64,000 bases of DNA. It comes from Apostichopus japonicus (lineage: Eukaryota; Echinodermata; Holothuroidea; Aspidochirotida; Stichopodidae). Location: the NCBI RefSeq assembly GCF_037975245.1, contig NC_092573.1:21419265-21483264 (forward strand). The letters run 5' to 3'. The notes beneath the pieces were generated by a model. The model did no database searches. It was not told the DNA's origin and saw nothing but the letters and a program-made list of their open reading frames with translations. Below are positions 36,061 through 50,459 of the stretch, in pieces. The position numbers and the translations under genes were made by a program. Within the stretch, counting starts at the first letter, position 1; every line of letters starts with the position of its first letter.

Positions 36061-39000
36061 TCTTTTTTTTTATGTTTTGTGAAATTGTGATAATTGCAGT
36101 AGAAATGCCATCATCTTGATCACGTGGTCTCGCTGTCCAATTATATAACGGAGCTGTGTATCTATGAGAGAGTATCAGTTAGATGACGTCATGATTGGTT
36201 TTTCATATACCCAGATGTTATTAGTGACTGTAAAATGTCTACATTACCTATGACTTTATTCCAAGTAGCATATGATCTGAGAAGCAACAGTAACACACCT
36301 CATGGTGAGGGGTGGAAGGAGGGGGCCGATGGGGGGGGGGCATGGGTGGAAGAGGAATGCCGTGTGAGATGACAAAGTGAGCTATTTAAATGTGGTCTGA
36401 TCTCAAGTATCGTATAACCGAGACTGTTTGGAAATATTACAAATGACAATGGGACTCATTATATCGAAATACTTTGTTTATAGAGCTCCGTAGACTAGAC
36501 AAACAATAATATAAAACAGAAAAGAATATATGATATGATAAATCGACTAACAGGCTATCGTAAAATGAGGTCATAGGTCACCAAGGGTACTACTGGGGGG
36601 GGGGCCATGCGTTACGTCCCACAAAATTTCTTTAAATATATAAAGTTAATTTGAAACATTTTTAGGTATAACAACTATAAATAAGAAGATATTATGCAAA
36701 TCTATAATTACTTTTATCTATATAAGAAAACTATAGCGAGGTTGAAGAGGAGGATGGGAAGGGATGAGATGGGTAGGTGGGAGTAGTAGTAGTAAAGTAT
36801 GATTTAAAGGGAAAAACTGTATATTTGGTTTGTTAATTTATTTATAACTCTTGTGGGAATAAAATAGCAAGGATCTTATTATTAATCGGACATAAAAATG
36901 TCTACTTGGTCTGTGATTTGAAATAAACTATTCTGAGTGTTGGATGAGGCTGGGGTCTGAGATGACCCCCCATCCATACCCCTCCCTCCCCCACCCCTAA
37001 ATCCGCGTTGTGATCCTCCCTGAAATATGTAGACACGGCTTTTTTAACTCGTACACAAATATCCATTGTTTTATATATAGGTAAACATGACTAAAACAGG
37101 ACAAAAGGCTTGGGTCTTATTTACGTGGTAATACTCTTTATTTTCTGCGAAATTTGATAATCTCTTTTTTTTCTTCTTAATTTCATCAATTACATAGATA
37201 TCTTTCTTCAAAGTGAGTTTCAATAACATCAAATTTAGAAATAAAAATTCAAATAGAAACGTGCGTACGGTCAGTAAAATTTTGGTAATATTTACACATT
37301 TTTCTTTAAAAAAGAAAATTTAGAACAAAATATTTCTACATAATAGTCACATTACACAAGTACAATTGACGAGTTTCATCGCATTGGCGTTAGATATATG
37401 CGATGAAACGGCGCATTGATTTTGATTGGGGAAGATGTAATTTAACTAATAAAATAGCTATTCTCTTGAGCCGAATATGACAACATTTTACACCTTACTG
37501 CACCCATACTGACCCCCCCCCCTATATCCAACGTATGAGTTCTAACTTTCAATGTTAAGGTATATCCGATGGTCTCATTACATACGCAGAGCCAACACCT
37601 TGTGCCACACAGAAATATGTATTTACTATACAACTTCTGCAACATTAAATTATGTAGAAAACCCTTCATATTTCCACTAAAGATTAGGTTATTAGGTTAT
37701 TAAAACCTTTAAACTCTGGTAATATTTATATGCCAAGCTATGGATAGTGTATTAAATGAAAAACAAAGAAAAATAGTTTGTTAAGTCAATTAAAACATAT
37801 GTCAATGAACTAATGTTATACTATTTCCCTGAGACACGGACATCAATACCGACAATAATCTACAACAAAAATTTAGAATAATCAAACGAGTTTATAAATA
37901 AGAGCATCGTGTCAAATTTGAATTACCCAATATCAATATATTTAGATATTTGATAGCCATTTTAATATCATCGCATTTTATGACGTTATAACATAACTAC
38001 TGTCATATTTTATTCGTTACTTTATATGGACATCTATATTATAAAATACAGTGTTCTTATTCCTTCTTATAAACTATCTATATGCACTTGACCTTAGGTG
38101 ATTCTCCACTTATACTAACAATATAATTATACTTGTTAACTGTTGACGAGTGTAGTATCTAATTATAGGCTCATTCTACTCTGTTGATGATACCAGCAAC
38201 GTCCACATAGAGTTATAAATTAAAACAAAAATTCAAGAACCCTTGCGGAGGTGACTAAAATTGAGAGCTTGAATAAGTCTAATGGAAAGTAATACGTGAT
38301 TGGTTTAACCGATTGAATCAAGTCACCGCTGTTTTGATATTCTGGTTCACAGCCATTTTCGGGTACCCGTTTATTCTATATATCAATATCATAAATAATT
38401 ATGACTAGCCAATATGAAAGACCAGAACTTGATCAACCTTGCAGACGGAACTTTAACAATATCCTTCACTTGTTTTTTGTTTTATTTTTTGTTTGTTCTT
38501 TGTATAAAGTGGTTATTCTTATTATGTGTGAATCATCTCGAATAATAGAAATGTATAAACTGCTACATAATTCTGTCAATATGTTGGTTTGAGCTTAACA
38601 CAATGGATGCACGTAACTCGATGTTGTACCTTTCTTTGTGCACTTGTTGGATATGTTGTATATTCATGTCGGCGGTGTAATGTTGGTTTTCTTTTTTTTT
38701 TGCCCTTTATGACGATCTTCAAGGAATCTTAGACCTACATGTTTTATTAAGTATTTATTTTGGTTTATTAATTATACTGTCCCAAGTTTTGTTTTCAACA
38801 TATCTTTCAAATTGAACACATTATCGTTTGATGTTTCTTTCGACGTTCGTAATTTACCAATCCATTTGGCTCTTTTACACGTGTATAACTGACATTGTGT
38901 TGTTTTACATAGATATAAGTTTTGTATCTACTAATATAGTCAACATCATAAAACCACAAAAACCGCAGGAAAATTCGCATGGTATGCAATACATTTTTCA

Positions 39001-39615
39001 TGTAACCTTGTGTGTGTGTGTGTGCGGACCTGATCTCGGGTCAGAGGTCACCTTCGTTGTATCCACTCGTGGATAACAACTTAAATGTCCCCGCATTGAT
39101 AACTTACAAAAGGTAACGTTAAGTGTGTCAGTGCAGTCGTAGTTAATTTGTATTATTTTATTTTAATTTTGTCAACTGACAAATTCATTGTGTTATTCCT
39201 CATATAGGTATGAAAATTCATATATATATTCATCATTGCGTCACGAAAGTGTTACCTTTCATCGAAAAAGCTTATTGAGAAGCAACTTTTGGATTTTGCC
39301 CCTTGTATTACCCAGCACATGGACCATATGTTACTCCATCTGTGGTCACGTGGGTAATGACAGACCTCGGGCGTTGTAAGGGCCTTCAGCCTTCCGTCGG
39401 GAATGGTGTGATTCGATGTCGCCAGAATGGACAATTCCCGCCAATATCTCGTGCCCTTCCACACTGTGCAAAATGACACATATTGATCTGGACCACAAGT
39501 TATTAACCTCTTTGCAGGCGTTTAGATTATTAATGGCCCGACAATGGTTCACTGTCTAACATGTGCATCGAATGTGTGCAAGACATTTCCTCGTATAAAT
39601 ACCAACCAAGTCTGA
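36061..39615. other. Intergenic between the U2-like sequence and rx
   Basis: AT-rich, with G/C runs near 36331-36340, 36596-36604 and 37513-37522 and a short GT repeat at 39009-39026. The right end should hold the rx 3' UTR. Two TGACGTCA (CRE) palindromes lie on either side of the U2-like sequence, near 35702 and 36184. No gene seen. Confidence 0.45.
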
Positions 39616-42600
39616 TCAGCGACGTTGTTCGTCTTGGGCAGTTTCTTGATATTTGTTCAAACTTCCGGCGTGCTCATGCGCCTTTAGCCTCATTGACGTC
39701 AGATTTGACGTCACATCTTCCATATAGTTCGAAACGATACCCATTCCAGGAGGAAAACATGGAATATGACCGGAGTTTATGTACGATATTGCGGACGGGC
39801 TTAGATATGTCAACCCATCGGATAATGTTCCGTTACTAAGAGGCAGAGCGGACGGTGACGTCAAAGCAGTTGGGTACCTGGTTAATGTGGGTGAATGATT
39901 CAGGACAGAAGAGGCCATCCATGGTTCTAAAGACAACCCTGCTTGTGGGGGAATACTTCCCCTTATGGCTGGATATGTATTCTCTGTTAACTTCAAAGTA
40001 GCTGATTCCATTTTCTCTTGACGCCGCCATTTTGCTCGTCGGTTTTGAAACCAAACCTGGAAGAAAACGAGACATAAATGAAGAGCTCACCTATTTAGAG
40101 TCTTTATAAAGATTAGGCTAGGTCTGATAAAATAACTAATTTGAAACAAAAATTGAGGTGGTGGGAAATGCGGTTAGGTTTATTATTTTTTCTATTCTAA
40201 ATGTTGTATTTTGTATACGTCATGACTGAAATTTGCTGAATCAACCAATCATAACTTCTCTTACTTACGCAGACGACATTCACGGATAGTTAACTGCTAC
40301 GTCGGTTTATATGTGTATAGGTATATAATCAGAAACCAGGGAACCACACCTGCTTACAACAGATAACTGTCTTGGACTTTCTAATTTGAATATTAGTCAC
40401 AACCAATACTCAAGTGCAAGGTTTGTATAACACCCACAAACTACTACCATTGTGCACTACTTGATGACTGGGCCTATAGTTTAGCTAGTACTGAAATACT
40501 GACAAGACATTTGAGAAAAATGTCATCATGTTGAGTAAAAAGCAATTATCAACAGGACCAGAGTCTGCGTTAATTCGTTATTGAAACACTCTATCACTGC
40601 AACTTGTTAGCTAACTATATATCGTCAAATATTATTTTATACTTCCGGTTATTTTCCAACAACATGAAAATATGTTTAGATTATTTCGTACACAAACAAT
40701 TAATTAGTTTAATGTCATTCTGTTGAATAATAACAATTGTAAACAAAGATCTTGTCGCCGGGGTGTCCTGATTGAAGCTCTCATATACTGTAACAGCATA
40801 TCATAACTAACTTGACACTATATGTGATTAAAGGTGACAAGTAATTAAGAAAATGTCATCATGTTGTATAATAATAATAATAATAATGTTGAACAGAATT
40901 GTTTGGTCTGCCAATTAGCAGACTCCCAATACAAACAACTTTCTGTTGTGCATATAAGTAACAGAACAAATACTATATAAATATATCGACAGCACGGCCA
41001 TGCATGCACATACCTAATTGAAGCTCTCCTATTGTGGGCAAGCTTATTAACTAAGTAGATATTGTAAAAGATTCACTAATCTACTTGGAGACATTGGTGA
41101 TTGTTAGACGGACCGAAATCAATATGAAAGTTTCGATTAGTTTAGTTAATTGATTAAAAGACTATGATTGACTGGATGTCATAATGTTTTTTCTCTTGAA
41201 ATAAAACAGAACCTTTAATGATTTTCACTTAACAGTTATAATGCCCGGTCTAGGGATGAAGTTAGCTGGTAATTAAATCGTTAACGTCTGTGTTACATGA
41301 CTTGATTAACACAACGTGTCGAGTATATTAATAAAATAAACCTTAGAACAAACGTTAATAAATTAGTTTATTCGAAACCATGCACTTGTTTATTTATACT
41401 TCCTATCCGAAAACAACACAGTATAGCTCAAATTCATCCCAGAGGCTTATGATTGTTTTATAATTGTGACGTAATAGACTGGCAAATATTTGAAACACGT
41501 ATAATGCTTCGGCGCTGTTGGGCTAAAAGTCACGTATAGGTTTTCGATTATGTATTTCAAGGTCTACGGACACCCATGGAGAACATTGTCCACATCGATC
41601 TAATAGGCATTAGAAATTATGATAATAGCTGCAACTCCCATCAAAATCCATCAAAGATTGACCATTTTACAAGTCTTTTCTCAATTCTAGTTTATTTATG
41701 AATAAACATGAGCTAATTATACACATTGATGATGTACACGGAGCGTCTGCTAAATTTTCTGTTATGTTATCACTTTGTTTTCACAACCTTTGTTCCAAGG
41801 ACACTGAACACAGGTTTGTAGCCTATAGTGACTTTTTGAAAATATTTTAATTATCTTCTTTGAAAATAGGAACATTACATTATCCAAATGATATGTGTGG
41901 GCATATAATAAGGGGTTAACTTTTTAAGGGCTAAAGTAAGACATTTTGATGAGCGCAACACTCCACGTCATAATTTGCACATATTTAATGAGTTTGCCAG
42001 ATTTATCAAGACTTCAAATGTCTATTTCTTAAATTTAAACAGATTTTGAATTAGATCATCACACACACACAAAATATACAAACAAATTGGCTAGGTTTCC
42101 GTAATACTTTAACAAAAACAAAACCGAATTCATTCATCTCTTTAGAAATGACTCAAACTAAGATATGTTATTCATCAAACTAAGATACCCTCCTATCTAT
42201 TTAAGGTTAATTAGGGCGTTATTAATGATTTGATATTAGATATTCAACATTTCGTCTTCCAGATACTTTTCAATACAGTCTATGTGCATATTATTCACTA
42301 GTAAAATGCAAGATTAAAATATTTCAAAATATTTACGATTGCGGTTCAAAATATTTACGGTTGTGGTTTATGTCATCGGGTCCCAGTATAGTTGCCTGCG
42401 CCTCTACGAGACTTCTTTCGGCCCTAACTTATTACCACAACCCCACCCCCCCCCCCCACACGCCTCCAAGGCCACCTCCTCTCAGCCACACACTCTCATA
42501 TATAAAAAAAAAACATTCCCTTTGTTTACTTGCTCACCTTGTGGTAAATAGAATGCAAGCTATTCAGTACCAATTTTCGGGATTAATGAATATTCAGTTA

Positions 42601-45600
42601 TGTATGATGCATATTATGTAAATGATGATGAGTTACATTCTCCCAAGCAGGGAACGTTGACGAACACATTTTGACGCCAGTGACATTCTCTTACAAAGTT
42701 AGATCTGTGTGTGCATGTATGCGTCGGTTTTATGGTGGCATACTCCTATTAGCGTCTATATCCATCCGCTCGATTGTTCTCCTATCTCAGGATAAGTACC
42801 AAAAAGCAGCAGGAGAATATCTTTTTGACCTGTTATCAATCATGATCTAGTTTTTGTGGCTCGCATGTTGAAGAGCATGAATGGAAGTACATGTAGTGAG
42901 AAAATTGGGTCAATTGAGGCAATTTTAGACCCCTTTAGGCCTCCCAGGAGCAGCGTACGAAAATTGTTTACTACTGAGTGAAGAGGTTTGTTTACAAGCT
43001 ACGAAAACTTCCGGCTCGGATAGCAAAAAAATCTACATGGTTATGATACGAAAGTTCATGGTACCATGAAAGGCCAACTTGTCAGCTATCCGGTGATGGG
43101 TATAGCGTTTAGCTAGTGAGAACTTCTATCTAGACTTAGAGACCACATTATTTTTGTGATTTAGTTTCTAAGACTCTAACCCAATGGGGCTTTTAATGGG
43201 CGTATGCTACCTTAAAATGCAGTAGAAATAAACAGCCAAGATGACCTTACCTGAACCCTCACTTCCGGTAAGTTGACCTTCATGGCTAGTTCTTCTCGGC
43301 TATAAACATCAGGATAATGTGATTTTTCGAACGCCCTCTCTAGTTCGTGAAGTTGATAAGTGGTAAAAGTGGTTCGGTTTCGGCGATGTTTTTTCATATT
43401 TTCATTGTCCGCGTCATCGCTTTCATCATCAGCCTCCTCATCCGTGCTCCGTTTCCTCTTCTCTGGTGTCTGTCGGTTGGTGGAGGAGGAAGAGGAGGAT
43501 GAGATATGTTTCTGTTTGAGGGGGACATTTGAAACCTTCGGTGATATTTCTAGGAAGACAAAATGGAGAACAAAAAAGTAAATATAATACCAAGGCATTT
43601 TATGTAAGAGCTTGAGAGACTAACCTTGTGATATCGTCTTTCGGGAATTTAAAAGTGAATCCAACCCTTTTCTTATTTGAATTCGATGGTAAGCTGTCAT
43701 GTAAAAGAAAAACATATGGGGACCAACTGTGTTTTATATGTCTCGGTGCTTGAACATCGCTTCTGTTATCTTCTTCTTCTGTTTTTGATAAAAAATTGTT
43801 TCAAATTTTGTAAGGGGTCAAATCCGTTAACTTGAGAAATATTAATGTTATATTAATAGTTTCCTTTCACGGGTCAACAAACACGATGATTAATTTAACT
43901 AGTAACGGTGTGAAATCCTACCCTCTTCAATCACCCAACAAATCATGAACGAGTTAATGTGTCACTTAAGACATCACATATTCATTTAATTGACTTCGTT
44001 GATCGCTTTAAAGGAAAGAATATATTTATGCTAAATAAATTGTTGTTTTTTTTGTTGTTTTTTTTTAGTATGTCTTAGTAGAATAATCAAAATACTGTCG
44101 AAAATTATTCCAATATTCAAAGTTTCGTTGTGAGTTGATTATAACAATAATAAAAATAATTCTTACACATAAACTTTAAAAAAAAATCAATCTAGTTTTG
44201 AGAAGGTTGTGACAGTAAAAATTTGACGTAATAATGTAAAGGGCTCGTTACATGAAAAAAAAAAGTTTATAATGAATTTATAAATGCGCTTTGTTTTGAT
44301 CCAATTACTGCTACAATGCTAAAAAAAAAAAAAATGTTCATTCGAAATTTCTAGTTTTAATGGAGATTCCAACTTATAATTAAAGTTATTTCCAAAATGT
44401 ATTAATGGGTATATTATGAAGATGAAAATATATAATTAAGGGGATTGGGAATATAATTTTTCATTTTATTTAATTATTTTTGTGTGTGGGTGGGGGCTGT
44501 TGTTGAGCAAGAGTGTCCATTAATTGGCCATCTATAGCAAACTTTGGCATATTAAAGATGCCCTTTAAGTCTGATAGATATAATTAAATCATGAATAGAT
44601 TACAATCTGAGAAATTAAACAAGATGTTTAGAACTTAAAGATGTAATGAAAACTGAATGACGTCTAGATTTGGTCCAAAGATACCCACCTTCCACCTCTA
44701 CCCCAACCCCGCCCCCCTCATTGTCTTCGAAAAGCTAAAAAATATCTCTATTTGTCAAGTTTATTAGAATATAGAAGGTTGACCAATTTGGACGATTAAC
44801 CGATATTGCAGTAATACCTCCAATCTAATTGCATTTTGCTAAAATATCAAGCTTTTCGCAAAATACATTCTTTCGTTCTTTTTCTGTTTATTATTCTTAG
44901 GCATTGTGTGGCATTAAATTAGACATTTCAATATCTAAATAGGGAAATACATGTTATGAAAAAAAATAATGCGTGATGGACCTGTTTTATCCCGTCTTCA
45001 ATTTTTTATTTTTACACGATTAAACTATTTGCCAAAATGCCTATTAATTTCAACAAAACCATATTCACATTTTTTTCTGTAGATATTTCACCACTCATCC
45101 ACATCTTGATTTTATACTCCAATATGTCAAAAGTTGCACCATCAATTTAGTCTCTAACACTCATGAATACTTTGACGAAATAATCGTGTACAGGGTTTTA
45201 CAGTTCAACAATGCATTTACTCTGAGTTCAAGACGTTTAGCAATTTGTTTACAAATTTCGTCCAAACTGATTTGAAATTCTGAAACTGGACTCAGTTCTT
45301 ACACAGAGCTATTTTACAAATTATCAAATCAAATAAAAACACATATTTCCATATAACCATATATCTTTCGATTAATTCGTTGGATTGTGTCACAAAGTGT
45401 ATTTTTCTTGTTAAAGTTTTTGAATTCCCATGCTCCTCCCTTTTCCTTATTTATTTTAATTTTTATAAAAATAATTTATATTAAAGAGGGAGAAACACAA
45501 CAAAGTCGCTTCTTATGGGTTATTACGAAGATAAAAAAAAAATAGTTCTGCTCCGCTTTCATCTGTTCGAGTTTTTTTATTTACAAAAATCTGTTACAGA

Positions 45601-45749
45601 ATAGTTGTTTTTATAGGACCGTAAGAAGAAGGAATGACTACAGGGGTATATTTGTAATAATAGTAAACATCTTACAAGAATTTCCAAATATCAAAACCAA
45701 AAGCATACCAATACTGATACCATTAACTATAACTATATAACTATATAAC

Positions 45750-45837
<88 letters not shown>

Positions 45838-45850
45838 CATATACATATAC

Positions 45851-45898
<48 letters not shown>

Positions 45899-46862
45899 AA
45901 CTATGCAAATTGTATCTTTTGGACTTATGTTTTGGAAGTTTGAATAGCTTTATTTCATTAAATGCAGCTGTTTTCACCGTTTTAATCTCCTGGATTTGTT
46001 ACCAAACTTCTTTAATGTCTCACTAGATGATATATTGTCACTTAAAAATATATAGAAACACATCTATTATGTTATTTTCTTACATAAAGTTACATGAATT
46101 ATCCGATAAATAAAACTATTCCATTCAGCTTTAAAAGTAAGCATATTTCCCCCGATTATTTTATTTATGCCACATGATGCATGTTTATCACATATTAAAA
46201 GCCAATAAGGATAGTTTGAAAAGCTTTCAACTGTTTAATCCATTACTGGACATAAAACTTGACCACTCATGTTATAATAAACGGCATCGTTATGTCGTAA
46301 TGGTGTCAGTCACAAAAGACATTAAAACATTACCCAAATCAAGAACAAAATTGTTTTCCGAAATAAATTACCGTTTTGGGAAAATAAATTTCTTAAATTT
46401 AAATCCTATTAAATTTTATTCTGTAATTCTACTGTTGGCTAACTAATTTTGTTTTTATCTTCCAAGGGGGAAACAAAGTAAAAACAATAATATTCTGTAA
46501 TAAAATTAGGAAATTTAATGTCAACTGTTGTTGTTTAAGAAATGAAATGAATTTTTAATGAAAGTTTTCATTCATAGCGACTCACCACCAGAGAGTACCG
46601 GGGAGCTCCTGGGGGTTAAATCTGGTTTCTCGGCCGGAGCGAATGCTTGATCGGATCTAGATTGTTCTGGTTGTCGTAAGCCCAAAATTGCGTCGATGGA
46701 GTAACTGCTTCTCTGTTTGACCGGTTCTTCCCCGTCGACAGATTCCACAACAACCGGGCTTGAATCTGGAACCCCTACAGTGTGATCTCCAAGAGCCATG
46801 GCGTTGTGTGCTCTTTGATTGTAAATTCGCGGCGAAGGACCGAAAAATCCTTCGGCATGCAT
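39616..46862 (-). CDS. rx: Retinal homeobox (Rx/Rax) transcription factor, complete
   Basis: Three minus-strand exons join in frame: 46862-46586, 43549-43251 and 40056-39616, giving 338 residues ending at TGA (39618-39616). The start [10 protein letters not shown] is the first Met in the frame after AT-rich, UTR-like DNA. Residues 54-62 (YSIDAILGL) are the Rx octapeptide/eh1 repressor motif. A Ser-rich run (seven Ser) and an acidic linker precede the homeodomain at about 147-206, from [20 protein letters not shown] and [20 protein letters not shown] to [15 protein letters not shown], with Gln50 and the class-typical intron between positions 46 and 47. The C-terminus has LSLEPWM and an OAR motif at about 308-325 ([18 protein letters not shown]). 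Rx proteins specify eye field and anterior neurosecretory brain. The gene is convergent with hbn, 17 kb away. Introns are about 3.0 and 3.2 kb and hold only repeats and AT-rich DNA. Confidence 0.95.
40490..41060. repeat. Diverged short direct repeats in rx intron 2
   Basis: TGACAAG followed by AAAATGTCATCATGTTG occurs at about 40501-40534 and 40838-40866, and TTGAAGCTCTC at about 40772 and 41020. The words keep their order but the spacing differs, suggesting an old internal duplication. Confidence 0.4.
45735..45895. repeat. (TA)n microsatellite in rx intron 1
   Basis: About 160 bp of TA with a central (ACATAT)n section. Frames across it are artefacts. Confidence 0.97.
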
Positions 46863-47090
46863 TTTGAAAAATAATCCTATCTTGATCAAAATGATTACAA
46901 AATATATATATATAATAATAAAAAACAAGAGTTTTTTTTCTTCAATATTTTTTAAAAAATATTTCAATTTCGTTTTTTTTAGCTATAAGGAGGACGAAAT
47001 GATATAGAATTTAAGCGAAACCCAAAACTGCTTTGTTTTATAACTCAAACAAAGTTGTGGTCTATCCACAGCCAGGTGTTTAAAGGTAAC

Positions 47091-47091
47091 C

Positions 47092-47123
<32 letters not shown>
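47091..47123. repeat. (CT)n tract upstream of rx
   Basis: About 33 bp of CT located roughly 230 bp before the rx start codon. On the rx strand this is a GA tract, which in many animals attracts GAGA-type factors; function here is inferred. Confidence 0.85.
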
Positions 47124-47779
47124 GAGATGATGACGACGAAGTGATAAATAAACAGCCTCTTAAAATCTTCTCCCTTCTTGATTTGTTAACTTTTTCTCCT
47201 CGACTCTTCACCTTTCTCCCAACAAATTACCTGCCTTTCTTAACGTTTACAGTTTCTTTCACTATTTCCCCCACCTCTAAAGTCTCTTCACTCACATTTC
47301 GTTAATGATAATCCCTCGCATTACAATAGCTTTCATCCGTCAATCAGCTTTACGTGGACTATCAGTGGGTGGACTATGCCATTCATAGAACTTATGACTG
47401 ACAGTTTGTCAATCGCGTCACCCTTAATGTCAGAGAAAAGAGGGACTTTTTTTCTTCTATTTTTTTTGGGCCCCTTAACAATTGTAGTTGTGATACACAT
47501 AGTTATTAGCAGGTACAATTACTAGTGGTAAATTAGACAGTGGGTTACCAATTAGTATTAAGGAAAGAAGAAGGAAAAAAAGGGGTAGAAAATACTATAG
47601 TTCTTGTGGTTTGGTCATTGGCTTTTTAATAAGCACAGCAGCTAGCCTAGGCTACGTACAAATAAGTTTGGGGCGAGAGTTCTAAGAAAAACCCCTCCCA
47701 GTAGTATTATAATAGGAAAGTTTGACCACGCCGTAGAAAATGTTGATTCTGAGTAAAACAAGTTGGACATTTTTTTAAT

Positions 47780-47825
47780 GATCATTAGGTAATTAGTACT
47801 TTGGAGGTAAACTAATTAGAGTATT
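47780..47825. promoter_or_regulatory. Paired TAATTA homeodomain sites upstream of rx
   Basis: TAATTA occurs at 47790-47795 and 47813-47818, both followed by G, about 930 bp before the rx start. More ATTA words lie at 47520-47560. Consistent with homeodomain input, including self-regulation, but unproven. Confidence 0.3.
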
Positions 47826-48254
47826 TTTACGCTTGTGTGTGTCGTTTTTTTTTCACGAGCCTATCGAGAAAATGAACTAGAACGCTTTGTATAACGTTGA
47901 TGAAGTTGTCAATTTTGTTTTGCTGTAATGCTATTTTTCAATCTGTAACTTGTGTTTTGCGTTTTTTTATTTTTATTATTTTTTTTCATAACGAGTTTTA
48001 GAAAATTGTCTACCTGGTAAAGTGATTATTTCGTACCCTTTTTTTAAAATATTTTTCTTTGTATAAAAGAGAAAACGATTCTCTTTAATTAATCTATAGT
48101 TTACAAATTTCTCGTTCCAAAGTTTAAGACTGGAATTTTAATCACACACACTTAATATCAATTAATCAAATTAGGAAGCAGATATGTATTATGAAGCGTC
48201 TATACAATTCTCATAAACAGGCTGATATACCTTGTACTTGCTGTCTTAAGCCGA

Positions 48255-48414
48255 ATACACGCATGTATGTATGCATGTATGTATTTAAGATCCTCCTGCA
48301 AGCAGGAACTCGCAAAGAAGCCTCATTGGTTTATCAAAGCCGCAAGCTGACCGAAGTCAGTCTCTTAGATTCATATTTAAAGTCCATGATTATGAATTGT
48401 CAATGATTGTCAAC
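48255..48414 (-). mobile_element. SINE copy, 5'-truncated, same family as 4634-4876
   Basis: The minus strand reads ACAATTCATAATCATGGAC, GAGACTGACTTCGGTCAGC, TTGATAAACCAATGAGGC and CAGGAGGATCTTAAATACAT, matching the body of the 4634 copy in order. It ends in a longer ATAC/ATGC repeat tail. The tRNA-like head is missing, which fits 5' truncation during retroposition. Confidence 0.9.
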
Positions 48415-49425
48415 ATGCCCGATTTTTGAACTTAATTATTTTCTCCCTTGCATTCCCCCCTTGCATTCAGTCATTGTTTTTACATAACAAATATCATTTA
48501 AATTAATAAATGTTGATACAAGAAGGAAATTATATTACTACTTTACCGAGAGATAAGTAATGTATGCAAAATAATCGTGTAATAAAACCTATATAAAATA
48601 ATAACAAAATCCGGCAACAACAATTTTTTTAAGAAAAAAGAAAAAAGTACCGGTATTAATTTCCTCTTTCTTGTTTGGTGATTAAAGCCTGTTCTGTTTT
48701 TAATTTTAACTTTTGACTTTGCAATAATACACTAATGTTTTTTTCAGATTTAATTTCCGGACGTTTCCGAAGTGCAGACGCAACTTCTAAAAATTAACCA
48801 AAGTATGTAAAGTTTGATATTCAATATTTAATAAGACTTGTTTGTAAATTTGAAGGTGTGAGTTATAAAATGCGGATTTTGAGTTAAATTACTGAATATG
48901 TGTTCATATCAGTTGATTACCGGTACATCATATAATTAAGCAGTAACTAAATAGGAAGCTCAGAATTTTTTTGGGGAGCTCCCAACTCCGACCTCCCCCC
49001 CCCCCCCCCCCCACAATGCGTCCATATTAGCATTTTTGGGTTACTGCAAACAGGTTTTGTTTTGACGATATTTTACAAAACCTTATACCGATAACTATTC
49101 AAAATGCGGTGGCAGTGCAATTGATCAAATTAATACACCCTAAAGGTCTTTTGTTTTTAATATTTGAAATGGAGATTGATGATAGCGCAAGTAATAATTC
49201 TTGACTCTGTTCTCGACATTGCTTCCTCCATACAAGTTTTCACAATTAGCTTTAAAGTTTCATCACATGTAATCACATATACTTACATATAATCGCATAC
49301 AAAGCTATGATAGATAAGCACAATAAACGAGGGAATTGGTGAATGCTGAATAAGATGGAAAATTGCACAGATTCATCAGCTTGTCCCAGATTTCAAATAG
49401 CCTACGTCACAGGAGTCCGTCAGAC

Positions 49426-49849
49426 CAGGGGTAGGAGCCGGGGGTCACTGGGGGACGTGCCCCCCCCCACTTTTTCCCAAAATAGCAAATGTGCCCTACT
49501 GGCAAATAAAACGTGCCCCTTTGATGAAGAACTGTCTTTTGGATATCTTAAGCCTTTGTTAATTTTAATATTTTAATAATTTATTTTTATTCTGTACATA
49601 CTATTTTTAACATGGCATCCAATATATTGTTGTAGCACGGTTAACAATAAACAATCTCAATAAAAAAATCAATGTTGCAGCGCACCATAATAGTATTGAT
49701 AGCATACTAACACATATATATTTAAGTGATATGGCCAGTGTGTATCGGTTTATAGCATAACGAGTGGTGGTTGTGAAATGAGAAAGTGCCCCTCTGATGT
49801 TGCGCCCACCCCCCCCACACACACTTTTTGGAAGCTTCCTACCCCCCTG
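49426..49849 (+). mobile_element. hAT-type MITE, copy A
   Basis: Starts CAGGGGTAGGAGCC and ends GGAAGCTTCCTACCCCCCTG, forming imperfect terminal inverted repeats. The flanking octamers CGTCAGAC and CAACAGAC match at six of eight bases, fitting an old 8-bp target duplication. CAG-start ends plus 8-bp duplications are characteristic of hAT transposons. No transposase is encoded. Related to copies at 50059 and 52250. Confidence 0.8.
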
Positions 49850-50058
49850 CAACAGACACATCACGTCTAGAGGAAAACAAAAGCAACAACACTGACTGCA
49901 GAAGCTCAGCTAAGCTTCTATTTGAGAAATTTGTTTTGATTGGTAATATTTCTGAGCAGTGTATCCATTTGCTTGTGCGCAAACTATAAGAAATATGCAT
50001 GCTGGATAAACGGTGTCATTTCCTTTCCTCCCATCTCCATGTTTCCTTGCCTTATGCT

Positions 50059-50449
50059 CAGTGGGTATGGAACCGGGGGGCACTGGGGCACGTGCCCCCC
50101 TTACTTTTTTTCCAAACTATAGCAAATGTGTCCTACTGGCAAATAAAATGTGCCCCTTTGATGAAGAACTGTCTTTTGGATATCTTAAGCTTTTGTTAAT
50201 TTAATTTTAATTATTTATTTTTAGTCTGTAAATGCTATTTTTAAATGGCATCCCATATCTTTTTGTAGCACGGTTAACAATAAACAATCTCAATAAATAG
50301 TATTGAGAGCATACCAACACATCATATATATTAAAGTGATATGGCCGGTGTGTATCGGTTTATAGCATAACGAGTGGTGGTTGTGGAATGAGAAATTGCC
50401 CCTCTGATGTTGTGCCTCCCCCCTCACTTTGGAAGCTTCCTACCCCCTG
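50059..50449 (+). mobile_element. hAT-type MITE, copy B, perfect 8-bp target duplication
   Basis: Bounded on both sides by CTTATGCT (50051-50058 and 50450-50457). It starts CAGTGGGTATGGAACC and ends GGAAGCTTCCTACCCCCTG. The interior (CTTTGATGAAGAACTGTCTT, GTGTATCGGTTTATAGCAT) matches copies A and C. 391 bp, non-coding. Confidence 0.92.
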
Positions 50450-50459
50450 CTTATGCTCC

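Noticed and set aside
43360-43581. Plus-strand frame opposite rx exon 2
   Set aside because: Shadow of the rx homeobox exon on the other strand.
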